This document shows, one piece after another, positions 54,459 to 64,000 of a stretch of DNA of 64,000 nt. The stretch comes from Gnetum montanum (Eukaryota; Streptophyta; Gnetopsida; Gnetales; Gnetaceae): assembly GCA_015680685.1 (NCBI GenBank), contig MNCI01034785.1, positions 783,241 through 847,240 of the forward strand, in the 5' to 3' direction. Each line of letters starts with the position of its first letter. Within the stretch, counting starts at the first letter, position 1. The position numbers and the translations under genes are program-made. Under the pieces are notes generated by a model that saw nothing but the letters and a program-made list of their open reading frames with translations, was not told the origin of the DNA and did no database searches.

Positions 54459-55714
54459 TTAATGAGACACAAATTGCATAGGCCACGATATCGCATCCCC
54501 TATGATATTGCATACGTGATATTGCATCCTTTCCTACGATATCACGTACGCGATATCCCGATCCGCCGCCAAATCTATAAATAAGAGGCGGCACTTCCTT
54601 CATTCGATATCCTAGGCATAAAGTAGCGAAGCTCTGGCTGATTGATCACCCCAAAGATAGAATATTTTCCATGTGCCTGTAGTAGGAGTCCCCTAAGTGA
54701 ACAGTTCTTTATTCGAGCAGCTTTGTACCTGAACGCAAGTTGTGTACGGCAATAAAGACGAGCTTTGTGGATAAACCTTGCAGTGCATGGATAGGTTTAA
54801 TTAATGTTATTTACTACTTTCCTAGTGACGCAACATGAGTACGACTTGGTTACAAGCATTGAAGAATGGGTATGGCTAGCCAAGGAATCAACTACTCATC
54901 GCGAATAGATTCTCTCAACCCTTTCCTCCTAGAGTGTGGGACAAGTATGACTTGATTACAAGCATCCACGGATGTGTATGGCTAGTCAAGGAATNNNNNN
55001 NNNNNNNNNNNNNNNNNNNNNNNNNNNNNNNNNNNNNNNNNNNNNNNNNNNNNNNNNNNNNNNNNNNNNNNNNNNNNNNNNNNNNNNNNNNNNNNNNNNN
55101 NNNNNNNNNNNNNNNNNNNNNNNNNNNNNNNNNNNNNNNNNNNNNNNNNNNNNNNNNNNNNNNNNNNNNNNNNNNNNNNNNNNNNNNNNNNNNNNNNNNN
55201 NNNNNNNNNNNNNNNNNNNNNNNNNNNNNNNNNNNNNNNNNNNNNNNNNNNNNNNNNNNNNNNNNNNNNNNNNNNNNNNNNNNNNNNNNNNNNNNNNNNN
55301 NNNNNNNNNNNNNNNNNNNNNNNNNNNNNNNNNNNNNNNNNNNNNNNNNNNNNNNNNNNNNNNNNNNNNNNNNNNNNNNNNNNNNNNNNNNNNNNNNNNN
55401 NNNNNNNNNNNNNNNNNNNNNNNNNNNNNNNNNNNNNNNNNNNNNNNNNNNNNNNNNNNNNNNNNNNNNNNNNNNNNNNNNNNNNNNNNNNNNNNNNNNN
55501 NNNNNNNNNNNNNNNNNNNNNNNNNNNNNNNNNNNNNNNNNNNNNNNNNNNNNNNNNNNNNNNNNNNNNNNNNNNNNNNNNNNNNNNNNNNNNNNNNGAT
55601 TAACCCCAAGTGTTTCTTGTGGCGTTAAGGAATTTAGTCTACAGAGTTCGACCGGATCGCGCATACATGCTCGTATTTGTATGGTTGAGTGTAGGGGTAC
55701 CTCACCACTCATCA
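54459..55714 (+). repeat. E3 5' LTR
   Basis: Starts TTAATGAGACAC (degenerate TGATGAGACA) and ends ACTCATCA. It has GATATC motifs at 54487, 54504, 54518, 54538 and 54552, a TATA box TCTATAAATAAGAGG (about 54570) and AATAAAGACGAGC (about 54752). Two imperfect internal copies of the GAGTACGACTTG...CCAAGGAATC block are seen (about 54835-54895 and 54935-54994). Positions 54995-55597 are unknown. Confidence 0.85.
54995..55597. other. Assembly gap (N)
   Basis: 603 unknown bases, in the middle of the E3 5' LTR. Internal duplications of the LTR on both sides may have caused the assembly break. Open frames crossing the gap are meaningless. Confidence 0.98.
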
Positions 55715-55718
55715 TTGG

Positions 55719-55734
55719 TGGCACTGCTAGGGAC
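55719..55734 (+). promoter_or_regulatory. E3 primer binding site, tRNA-Asp type
   Basis: TGGCACTGCTAGGGAC, preceded by an extra TGG compared with E1. Confidence 0.75.
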
Positions 55735-55860
55735 TAAGTGTTTTTTACGCCAATTGAACATAAGGGATATCACTCACATCATTGTGGGCCTCAACGAACC
55801 TTCGGGTTAATCGGTTAATAAGAACATTAATTAACGGTAAAAATTAGCACACCATAGAAA

Positions 55861-56856
55861 TGGCTTCTTCTCTGAAAATCAACTCACCTAAGGATAATAC
55901 AGGAGACAGTCAGCATCACATGCATAACTAAGACCATCCATGTCCTAAACAATCTAAGATCACATATACTCATCCTGATGAGTATGTGCTGGATTTTAAC
56001 TTTATTCTCCATCAAGACGAACAACTGCAGTGGAGAGATCTGCAAGGTAACATTATGTTACCCCCAGATTGAGCAACCCCTAACATGCTTTTCCATGCCT
56101 TAGCACATATTGGCATGCAAGAACTATTTGCAGAATACGTTTTGGATGACCATGACATGAGGGATTATCATCCCACAAATGCCCAACGCATTCGAGACGA
56201 AAGGTAGGAGAGCCAACATTCATTGTTGAAGGGCAAGGTTCCCCATGTCCTTAGTGAAATAGGAGATGAGGAACCCCTCATAATGGGTTTCTTAGAAAAT
56301 GATGTTCCTCCTCCTCACAATGGTGAAGAGGTTAGGCATCAGGGCCTTCAATCAATTGTACATATTCCAGGCTCTGATCCCCGTGAGCACCAACTATTCA
56401 CGGTAGGAACCATTACTCACACTAAGGATGGACACTTAGATCGTTACAACGATCTGGGCCAAAGCAGCCAAAGAGAAGGTAAGAAACATCGCCATGGTGA
56501 TGGATCCCCTTCTTCTTCTTTGTCATTTCACCATTCACACTCTCCTTCCACATCCGAGTGCAACCACCATGAACATAAAGGGGAGGATCAAAGTAAAAAG
56601 GATGAAAGACCTCGACAAGAAGGTCGAGAGGAGTTAGGACAAGGGCAAGGATGTAGGGAGAGTAGGGAACCACCATGAAGACATCACAAACGCCATGATA
56701 GAGATGATCATGATGAACCCCTACTCACAACCTGAAGCATGCTAGAATTAACAGAGGAAGTTAGGATCCTCAAGAGGCACTTAAAAGACAATAGGATCAA
56801 GCATTTGGACATAAATAATATCCCACATTTTGAAGGGGGATGTACTAACCTAAATC
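55861..56856 (+). pseudogene. E3 gag, N-terminal part
   Basis: Starts at MASSLKINSPKDNTGDSQHH (55861). It continues through broken frames with TYTHPDEYVLDFNFILHQDE (about 55965-56025) and HDMRDYHPTNAQRIRDE (about 56152-56205). The open frame 56223-56678 (151 codons) has the His/Ser/Lys-rich tail HSPSTSECNHHEHKGEDQSK. From 56739 RILKRHLKDNRIKHLDINNI and PHFEGGC lead to the break at about 56857, where E2 continues into the capsid. The E4 insertion truncates it. Confidence 0.82.
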
Positions 56857-56861
56857 GTCGG

Positions 56862-57640
56862 TGTAAGGCTGAAAGGGTAACAGACACCAAGAGATTGTTG
56901 GGCAACCACAGCCAACCCTGCATTCGCTTGAGGGAAAGCTGGAAAAAGGAACGAAGGCAGAGTGCCTTGGATGGTTCGCACGCAAATCAACCAAGGACTT
57001 TCCAAAGCGTAAGCTATGGCTAGCACTTGGGTTATCGTAAATGGTGTAAATGAAATATAAACAATGATACGAAATGTAAATAAAGTGTACTGAATTATGA
57101 ATAAAGCGTAAAAAAAGTTATATTGTAAACAGAAGATAAACTGAAGTAAATAATGTAAGTGAGAGGAAAAAATGAAATTGTATTGTATTATTTTTAAATA
57201 AGAATATGCATCGGTCAAAGCGTAGTTGCATAAGTGTGGACGACAAGTCAAACCGCCTAGCCCTGGAATGATGTGACGATGAAATGTGATTAATGTGAGA
57301 AGAAATCGGAAGCCAAAAATCGGATGTGCATCATCAATTTCTCTAATCTTTGCCACTTTCAATCTTCTTCTCTCTCTTGCTGCTTTTGCCTTCCTTCTCT
57401 TTGCCTCTGTCCTTGTTCTTGCTTCTTTGTCTTTGTTGCTTCCTTGTCTTTGTTCTTGTTTTGTTGTTCTTTTCTCTTCCCTCCCCAATTTGTGTGAATT
57501 GGTAGGGTATTGATAGGTTTGGGCTAGGGTTTTGGCTAGGGTTTGCTTTGACCAGGTTCAATGTATCCATGCTTGAAAGTTGTACATGATTTGGATGTGT
57601 GTTGGAAATTTTGCTTTTCTTGGCCAAGTTCAATGTATTT
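56862..57640 (-). repeat. E4 3' LTR, R/U5 portion (inner boundary unknown)
   Basis: The plus strand begins TGTAAGGCTG at the point where E3 homology stops. On the minus strand it ends in CTTACACCGA. It contains several AATAAAG-type words and a strongly strand-asymmetric tract at 57355-57485 (purine-rich on the minus strand). No second copy is in the window, so the LTR cannot be delimited. Confidence 0.45.
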
Positions 57641-57699
57641 TACAACTTATGGGTCATTTGAGCCCATAAAAGATACAAAAAATTAAAAATACAAGCCCT

Positions 57700-59300
57700 T
57701 GAGTTGTAAAACTTTTAGGAAATTTAAAAAAGATGTCCAGCGGCGGTGGCCCCCTTAATTAAAAATTATTATTTTTCTTTTTGGTCGGCTAAAAATTGGA
57801 ATTCTCTAATGTTTGGTGAAAAATTTTTAATCATCGGGGATGCCTAGTGATGTAGCAGCGACAGTGCAGGCAGGTAGGAGGAGTGATGACATGGCAAGCT
57901 CAGGAGACATCAGCACGGTGGATGACGGAACAATGACGTAATGGGCACGGTAAGCAGCGAAGAGGTGGCGATGAAACAGGAACAAAAATGGTAGCAGAAA
58001 CAGGAACAAAAATGGCAGCAGAAACAGGAATAGAAATAGCAACGGAAGCCATCACGCAGGCCACGCAGGAGAGACAGTGACGGTAGGCAACAAGACATTA
58101 GCAACGTGGCAGAAAGCGCAGGAGGAGCAGTAGTGGGAGGGAGAAAAACAGCAGTGGTAGCAGCAGAAAATAGTGATAGTAGGAAGTAAAGAACAGCTTG
58201 GTAGGCACGGTGGTGAGGGACAACGACGTGATAGTAGCTGCGGATGAGACAGTACGTCAGGTCACGATGATGGGCAGCGTGGGAGTGGAAACAGTAGCGT
58301 GGCAGCAGACAAACGTGAAGTGAGATGGCGGGAGCACAAAGGACGCGTGCAGCAGTCAGAAAACAATGCGATGGCCAGAAAACAACAATGTGGGGGCAGC
58401 GACATGGACAGCGACGTGAGCGTAAAATCCTTTCCAGGGAAAATTGACACCACTCGATGATTTACAGACGCTGAAAAGAATCTGTGCTGGAAGTTATAGG
58501 AGGTGTCGAGCTGTTCGATTACATAGCTAGAAACCAGGCAGTGCAAGGCTTTGCTGATCCACTTCATTTGGTGCCATGGGTCCTCCGCAGTGGCGATGCT
58601 AGGCTGGTTGGCGTCCAGGAAATCGTCCACCGTAGTACAATGGCCATGCTCATTTTTCTGCATCTTCTTCTTCTCCTCTTCTTTAACCTGAAACTCTGTC
58701 GTGGTGGTAATCCTATTTTCGGCGCTGTCAGGGCCACAGTTCATCTCTAGAACGATGACCACGTACGCCGAGAGCACCACTACGCATAATGCCAATGTTT
58801 TAACCAGCAACACAGATCCTACGCTGGAGAATGCATCCACCGCTTTACGCATGGCAGTGGTTGGAGCATAGAGATGTCAGCATAGTGAGTGGTAGTGATG
58901 CAGGGAAGGTGCACGTGGAGGCACAGAGAACAGCGGCATGGGAGCAAACAGTGGTGGCAGGGACGTTGCAGTAGTGGCAAGTAGCGAGGCATTGATGTGG
59001 TAGGCAGCGCGGGAGTCCATTGCTGAGGTTATACTATTTTGTGCATTTCCCCGAATCCATAAGCATGTGCACATGAATAATAGCTGTCGCTAATGCACCA
59101 TTAAGGCATACAAATTTCCAAAAAATGCTAAGCTAAAATTAGTGGTGTTTTATTGGCCCCTCTTTGTTGACGTCTGGAGGAATCCACCCGAGAGGCGTCG
59201 ACAAAGAAGTGCAAAACACCACGAACAAACAAAGTATCAAACATTAACCATTAGCCCTTGGCTGGATGATATCGCACCATTTTCAAAAGTACATGGGATT
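57700..59300. other. GC-richer island within E4's 3' region
   Basis: Clearly richer in G+C than its flanks. It contains short repeats such as GCAGAAACAGGAACAAAAATG (57960-58040, twice, plus a variant). It includes the 196-codon ORF annotated separately. It may be a captured host segment or an E4 LTR/U3 region. Confidence 0.4.
58262..58852 (-). CDS. Unrecognised 196-codon ORF with one membrane segment
   Basis: Starts MRKAVDAFSSVG. Residues about 12-36 are strongly hydrophobic (LLVKTLALCVVVLSAYVVIV), which would give a signal anchor. An acidic/basic Glu-Lys segment follows (about residues 54-66). A soluble-looking part contains DDFLDANQPSIATAEDPWHQ. The C-terminal about 60 residues are Ser/Leu/Pro/Cys-rich and look non-coding. 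I do not recognise the family. It may be an exon or fragment of a host gene captured by or adjacent to E4, or chance in GC-rich DNA. No neighbour supports either view. Confidence 0.25.
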   Translation of the reverse strand: MRKAVDAFSSVGSVLLVKTLALCVVVLSAYVVIVLEMNCGPDSAENRITTTTEFQVKEEEKKKMQKNEHGHCTTVDDFLDANQPSIATAEDPWHQMKWISKALHCLVSSYVIEQLDTSYNFQHRFFSASVNHRVVSIFPGKDFTLTSLSMSLPPHCCFLAIALFSDCCTRPLCSRHLTSRLSAATLLFPLPRCPSS

Positions 59301-60326
59301 GAGGGAATGTGGTTCAAGATGCAAGGGAATTGGTTGTAACCAGGGAGGCTAGGAGGTTAAGGGCAATGATTACTACTGGGATTTGTGGGAGGGGAATGCT
59401 CTCTTATGCACAAGTTATGTCATTTGGTCCTTGTCAATAGCCAGTTTTTTTAGCAGACTCGGAACCAAGAGATAGGAGGTGTGTTCTTTGGAGAAACGAG
59501 ACTCTTATAGAGTATTTTCAGGGCCTGTTATAAATAGCCAAAGCCACACAGTGATGTGCAACATGGTCTCCTTGAGACACAAGTGTAACTGTTTTTCAAG
59601 AAAATTACCTTCTCACCTGGGGCTTGTATGAGAATGGCCAGTAGTCTTTTGTTTATGATGTCAACAGGGTCTTGAAGACCTTTTCCGTGCATTTTTCTCT
59701 TTGACCATTTTTTTGTTCTTTTTTCTTTTCTTATTTTTTTTCTTGTTTTTTTGTTTTGATCTTTTTGAAAGAGCTTGCTTTTTGTGCCATGTTTGTGTTT
59801 GAGCACTTGCATTTTCCATCATGTACTGTGTATTGTGTTTTGCATCGCAACTGCTTAGAGAGCTATAGTATGCAACAATGTACCAAGAGTTTTGAGATTA
59901 GTGGAATGCATCAAGGGGAATGTAATTGAATAGGATAAGGGGAGCATGATTGGGAAATGGGGGATGCATTGAGAATTGGGAATGTACTTATGAATGGATT
60001 GATTAACCCAGTCGCGGGCGTTAGGAAAAATGTGATACCTTGTCGTCATGATGAAGTGCATCTATGCACAAATGCCTTAGAAGTGTCATCCTGCAAATAA
60101 AACTCCAAGAAGACAAGAAAACCACAAATGAAAAAATCAACTAAACACTTTAAATAACGAGATGGATTCACCGCGTGTAGCTTCTAAAGCAAACAAGATC
60201 ATGAACAACATCAGTTTCATTAGGCCCCATAGGATGAATCATGCAACAAGTCTTTGTGGAACAGAAACAACCAACTGCAATAATAGATCTTTTCCAATTT
60301 TTCCTGGTCATCAATGATGTTGCTAG
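59301..60326. other. E4 3' region, nothing recognised
   Basis: Contains a T-rich tract on the plus strand (59695-59775) and short ORFs without a family. The inner border of the E4 LTR may lie here or in the GC-richer island. Confidence 0.4.
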
Positions 60327-60762
60327 TTTATAGTCTTAGCGGACTGTTGTGGATTAGTTTCACGTCATAACCCCTTGGACGATGCCAATTTAGCATCGTA
60401 GTGGATGGTGCATTGCTAGTTTATAGTCATGGCAGACTATGAAGAGGAAAACTAGTTTATAGTCTTAGTGGACTCTGGATGCTAGTTTCATGTCATGGCG
60501 GATGGATGTAGCAGTTTAGTGTCATATCGGACAGAGCTCTATGGTATCAGTTTTAAGTCATGATCTAGGATTGTTCTGTGGTATCAGTTTTAATTCATGA
60601 TCCCAGGACTATTCTGTGGTATCAGTTTTAAGTCATGATCCAGGACTATTCTGTGGTATCAGTTTTAAGTCATGATCTAGGACTATTCTGTGGTATCAGT
60701 TTTAAGTCATGATCCCAGGACTATTCTATGGTATCAGTTTTAAGTCATGATCCAGGATTGTG
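60327..60762. repeat. Tandem array directly 3' of E4 pol
   Basis: Six units of 37-38 bases start at 60539, 60576, 60614, 60651, 60688 and 60726, each CTGTGGTATCAGTTTTAAGT then CATGATCCAGGA-like. Units 3-5 are nearly identical. Before them (60327-60538) lie about five more degenerate relatives sharing AGTTTATAGTC and a GGAC ending. The array starts 16 bases beyond the pol stop. Confidence 0.93.
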
Positions 60763-60778
60763 ACGTACCTCAAGTTTT

Positions 60779-61330
60779 TCAGACGTAGTACCTCTTCAAG
60801 TACAAGTGGTTTGTAGGATTGACGAACTCATTTCCATCCGTGTCAGCAAGTTTGAATGCTCCATTGTTGTATGCCTTGGTGATTAAATAAGGCCCTTCCC
60901 AGTTGGCTGAGAATTTACTTGGATGTTCTTGGACGACCTTAAGGACTAGATCTCCTTCTTTAATTGGGTGTTTGTGGAGATCATGCTTGTGCCTTTGTCT
61001 CTACTATTTTTGGTACCATTCAATTTGGTCAAGAGTTCATATACGTTCCTCCTCTACTATATCGAGGTCAGCAATGCATAGTTCATTATTTTGACTTTCA
61101 TCAAGGAGACCAGAGAGAGTTGTCCACAATGAGGGAACCTGCAATTCTAAAGGTAAAATAGCTTCAGATCCGTATACAAGACTATATGGAGTTTTACCTA
61201 TGGATGTTCGATGTGTCATCCTATAAGCCCACAATGTGTAGACTAATTGTTCATGCCATCGTTTCTTGCTCTGATTCAGAATTTTTTTGAGTATTATGAT
61301 GATAGCTTTATTTGTAGCCTCCACTTGACC
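60779..61330 (-). pseudogene. E4 integrase, C-terminal part
   Basis: The frame 61324-61037 has the catalytic Glu region GQVEATNKAIIIILKKILN, then ILNQSKKRWHEQLVYTLWAY and TSIGKTPYSLVYGSEAILPL. After a stop, the sequence continues to 60779 with IKEGDLVLKVVQEHPSKFSA and NWEGPYLITKAYNNGAFKLA (the GPY/F integrase C-terminal module), then YLKRYYV and the terminal stop at 60779-60781. The joins to the upstream part contain two stops near 61330. Confidence 0.85.
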
Positions 61331-61336
61331 ATTACT

Positions 61337-62107
61337 CTATGGGTAGTAAGGTGATGAAAATTCATGTTTAATGCCTAGACTTTCACAAAAACTTTTGGTA
61401 TCTGCGTTGCTGAATTGTGGCCCATTTTCGATAATGATGGTCATTGGAACACCAAAATGGGTTATGATATTTTCCATTATAAAGGTGCAAATGTGTTTTG
61501 ACATGGTCTTCCTAAGAGGAATAGCTTCCACCCATTTTGTGAAATATTCGGTTGCAGTGATTATGAAGCTATGGCCTGCTGAAGATGATGGTGTTATTGG
61601 TCCAATTAAATATAAATCCCATTTTTGGAATGGCCATGTGATTTGTGTGGTATGCAGTTCGTTAGGTGGGACATGTATCAGATTACTATGTTTTTGGTAG
61701 ATATCACATGTTCTAACCTTGGAGATGCAATTGTATTCCATGTGTGGCCAGTAATAGCCTAAATGCCTACTCTTTGTTGCCATTGCTTTAGGTGCTATGT
61801 GTCCTCCACAAAGTCCTTCATAGATTTGTTCTACAATCATTTGACCATCAGTGCTACTAACACATGTTAACAAAATACCTTCATATGATTTACGACACAA
61901 GGCATCACCTATTAATGTGTATTGGCGAGAGCGTTTTCGTATGGCATCTTTTTGAGCATGTGTCAAGTGTTGTGGAGGTTCGCCTTTTAGAAGATACTCT
62001 TTTATGTCATCATACCATTCTATTGCGTGTGTTGTATTAACGGATGCTATAGGTACTTCATTTAGAGTGTTAATTATAGGTTTGGCACAACTGGCTAGGC
62101 AATGCAT
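61337..62107 (-). pseudogene. E4 integrase, N-terminal and core part
   Basis: 256 open codons. The zinc-binding module is damaged: the first His is Tyr (QIYEGLCGGH), and the last Cys is Tyr (RTCDIYQKH). The core shows LGYYWPHMEYNC and then WDLYLIGPI, where the usual Asp of DxIGPI is Tyr. EYFTKWVEAIPL is intact. IIIENGPQFSNAD has the second catalytic Asp as Glu. The end SSPYYP runs into stops just before the GNGQVEATN motif. The frame is long but key residues are lost, so integration activity is unlikely. Confidence 0.87.
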
Positions 62108-62264
62108 GAAACATTTCAGGTGTCATGTTTAAGGCTAGTGTGGCAAGTGCATCAGCAATGGTATTCTTAATTCTAGGGATGTGTTGTATATCCACTTCTA
62201 CTAGTTGCTTCGCTAGGTGTTTAGTCAAATCACAATATGGTTGCAAATGGAAAGCTTTGCATGT

Positions 62265-62789
62265 TTAGGCTTCAGTAACTTGATTAATAACTAATTGTGA
62301 ATCACCTTGAACTACAAGGCTTGAGATTCCCGAAGTTAGTGCTATTTGAAGTCCTCTAAGAAGACCTTCGTATTCTGCTATGTTATTGGTGCAAGAAAAG
62401 TTTAAGCGATAAGCAGAAGGTTGGATTTCCCCATAGGGGTATATTAAAATATCTGCGACACTTCCTCCATGAGAGGTTGAGGCCCCATCAAAGTAGAGAA
62501 TTGCCTCATAATTATCAGGTACAACGTCTATACTGTTAACATTTTCATCTGGGAATTCGGGGTTTATTGTTGTTTGATCATGTGTCGGTGAGACAGTTAA
62601 TTGCATGGCTATTGCTTGGCCTTTTGTGGAAGATTGAGCGACATAGTGTAAATCAAATTCTGCAATCATCGCTTTCCACCTAGCTAACCTACTTGACTCA
62701 TAGATGTTATTAGTGATGGCACAGAGAACATTATCTTTGCAAATGATGTAAACTTGATTACGGAATAGATAATGTCGCCATTTATTCAA
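62265..62789 (-). pseudogene. E4 RNase H end plus second (archaeal-type) RNase H
   Basis: 174 open codons. The first about 60 are the end of the gypsy RNase H (LARWKAMIAEFDLHYVAQSS, GQAIAMQL; the usual Asp of AIADQL is Met). From about residue 95 the second domain begins: ILYFDGASTSHGGSV, then CTNNIAEYEGLLRGLQIAL, then VVQGDSQLVINQV. The three Asp/Glu positions expected of an RNase H fold are present. A tandem RNase H is diagnostic of Tat/Ogre elements. A stop just after TEA and breaks upstream prevent a full Pol. Confidence 0.88.
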
Positions 62790-63062
62790 AGAGAAGACAA
62801 GGGTAAGGCATGATTTTTCTACATCGTTGTATCATTGTTCATGGGCTATTAAAGCATAGCTTAGATAGTATACAGGGATCTCGGCCCCATCTTGACTTTT
62901 TTGACAAAGCATGGATGTGATGGAAAAACTAGATGTTACAAGATAGATGTAGAAAGGTTTGTCATTTTGTGGAGGATAAATAGTTGGTAGTTGGGCCAAC
63001 TCTTGTTTTATGTTCTCAAATGCTTCTTGGCATTGTTGAGTCCATTGGAAATGTACATTCTT

Positions 63063-63863
63063 TCATAATAGATGTTGCATGGGACTCAACTTATCTGTTA
63101 GCCTTTCGATAAAGCATCTAATGAATTGTAGCCTACCTTGGAGGCCACGTAGTTTGGTAAGGTTTCTTGGTGGTTGCATATTGGTTATTGCTTTAACCTT
63201 ATCAAGGTCTACCTGTATCCCTATTTCGGAAACTAGGAAACCAAGCATTTTTCTTGTTTTAACACCGAAGACACACTTTTTTGGGTTGAGTCTAAGGTCA
63301 TATTTGAGACAACGTTTAAGCACTAAGTCTAGATCTTTTGCATGTTGTTCGGTTTTTTTAGACTTGACCACTATATCATCAACATAGTCATTGAGCAAAT
63401 TAAGCATGTAGTCACTAAATATATATGTCATTGCTTGTTGATATGTAGCACCTGCATTTTTAAGGCCAAATGGCATCATCGTATAACAAAATGTCCCCCA
63501 AGGCATCATAAAAGTTGTTCTAAGTTGATGTTCTGGATTAATTCTTATCTGATTGTAGCCTGAAAATCTGTCCATAAAGGATAATAATGCATGCCTAGCA
63601 GTTGTGTCGATAAGTTGATCAATATTGGGCAGGGGAAAGTCATCTTTTATAGTGGCTATGTTGAGATCATGGAAATCAATACATATGTGTATACTACCAT
63701 TCTTCTTGGGGACTACAACAATGTTTGACACCCAATCGGAATAGTCAACGGCTCGGATGAAACCGGCTTGGTAAAGCTTCGTGATCTCAGCACGGACTAC
63801 TAATGCGACTTCGGGCCTAACCTTTTGTGCTTTCTGTTTTACTGGTTTGATTTTTTTCATCAA
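63063..63863 (-). pseudogene. E4 reverse transcriptase, long open frame
   Basis: 266 uninterrupted codons covering most of RT. In order: LYQAGFIRAVDYSDWVSNIV, KKNGSIHICIDFHDLNIATI, FPLPNIDQLIDTTARHALLS, SFMDRFSGYNQI (Gly of MDGF is Arg), MPFGLKNAGATYQQAM, and the catalytic YVDD intact at 63375-63386, then KCVFGVKTRKMLGFLVSEIG and the thumb/connection start. The methionine start is not real: homology continues upstream in another frame, with one extra A in the A-run at about 63851-63857. Inactive in context but the best-preserved enzyme domain in the window. Confidence 0.9.
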
Positions 63864-64000
63864 GGATAATGTTATGTTGGATGATCCAGGGGTCTGGTCT
63901 TGGCATGTCTATATATGACCATGTGAATGTTTTTATGTTGTCTTTTAAGACCTGAGTGATGTCACCTACGAGTTGTGGATCTAGTAAGGCACTTAATTTC
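63864..64000 (-). pseudogene. E4 pol upstream of RT, to the window edge
   Basis: Minus strand, a different frame from the RT: LSALLDPQLVGDITQVLKDN then IKTFTWSYIDMP and WIIQHNIILDEK, the usual linker before gypsy RT. It is joined to RT by a one-base shift in an A-run. It continues beyond the window. Confidence 0.75.

Larger units (their letters stand above)
54459..56861 (+). mobile_element. E3: gypsy element of the E1/E2 family, cut by E4
   Basis: The 5' LTR (54459-55714, containing the N gap), primer site and about 1 kb of gag are present. The sequence then leaves the family at about 56857, where an E4 LTR begins. The rest of E3 presumably lies beyond E4, outside the window. Gag is better preserved than in G0. 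Confidence 0.85.
56862..64000 (-). mobile_element. E4: Tat-like Ty3/gypsy element, 3' part
   Basis: The minus-strand order is RT (63863-63063), RNase H with a second RNase H domain (62789-62265), integrase (62107-60779), a tandem repeat array, a long non-coding or unknown stretch, and an LTR end at 56862 inside E3 gag. The second (archaeal-type) RNase H domain is the hallmark of the Tat/Ogre lineage (family knowledge). The 5' half lies beyond the window, so the TSD cannot be checked. It is the least decayed element here. Confidence 0.82.

Noticed and set aside
54915-55737. Several ORFs of 200-270 codons on both strands
   Set aside because: They cross the N gap; nearly all their residues are unknown.
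56850-57633. 212- and 96-codon Lys/Arg-rich minus ORFs
   Set aside because: They read the purine-rich tract of the E4 LTR; composition rather than a domain explains them.
60539-60762. Array of primer-binding-site-like TGGTATCAG words
   Set aside because: Each 37-38-bp unit contains these nine bases of the initiator-Met site, but the array is 3' of pol, on the strand opposite to E4's sense, and not next to an LTR. Probably coincidence.
60539-60762. CRISPR array
   Set aside because: Units are contiguous tandem repeats without unique spacers, in a plant repeat context.
1-64000. A novel defence, toxin or biosynthetic system
   Set aside because: Reading both strands shows only transposable elements and intergenic DNA; no cluster of intact genes exists here.

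Overview
This window looks like intergenic DNA from a plant with a large, repeat-rich nuclear genome. A gymnosperm such as a conifer is plausible but not proven. It is AT-rich and has no gene that can be defended as an intact host gene. Nearly everything recognisable is a transposable element in some state of decay: Ty1/copia and Ty3/gypsy LTR retrotransposons, a LINE remnant, a Helitron remnant and tRNA-derived SINE-like copies. No rRNA, tRNA, CRISPR array, organellar segment or bacterial gene is seen. There is a 603-base N gap at 54995-55597 and a single N at 29866.

Layout. 1-2748 is sparse: one SINE-like copy, a 93-bp tandem duplication and a CATCAC microsatellite. 2749-7488 is a complete but dead copia element (called C0; target-site duplication GATAC). 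7601-45798 is one nest of elements, up to three deep. An old copia element on the minus strand (C1) has its 3' LTR at 7601-8935 and its 5' LTR at 29855-31168. A minus-strand gypsy element (G0, 11588-29076) sits inside C1's gag. A younger, internally deleted relative (E1, 12417-19842, TSD GCTCA) sits inside G0's 3' LTR. A plus-strand copia element (C2, 31169-45792, TSD GGTAC) sits at the outer edge of C1's 5' LTR. A plus-strand gypsy element (E2, 31650-41425, TSD ATATG) sits inside C2's 5' LTR. Removing the inserts in order rejoins each host element.

45793-54458 holds scattered remnants: a LINE C-terminus (minus), a promoter-like tandem repeat, a SINE-like copy (minus) and a Helitron Rep region (plus). 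54459-56861 is a fourth member of the G0/E1/E2 family (E3), cut in its gag by a Tat-like gypsy element on the minus strand (E4, 56862 to the window end). E4 is the least decayed element: its 266-residue reverse transcriptase frame is open with YVDD intact.

G0, E1, E2 and E3 form one Ty3/gypsy family. They share a tRNA-Asp-type primer binding site, LTRs with GATATC-rich U3 regions and a gag with a short-spaced zinc knuckle; the three copies whose 3' end is present also share a roughly 2-kb non-coding 3' region. That region carries a hairpin whose paired bases co-vary between copies. E1 has lost RT, RNase H and integrase in one clean deletion. I found no new defence, toxin or host system. The points most worth a second look are the hairpin, the GATATC array, the deletion derivative, the SINE-like family and the frame-resolvable nest.
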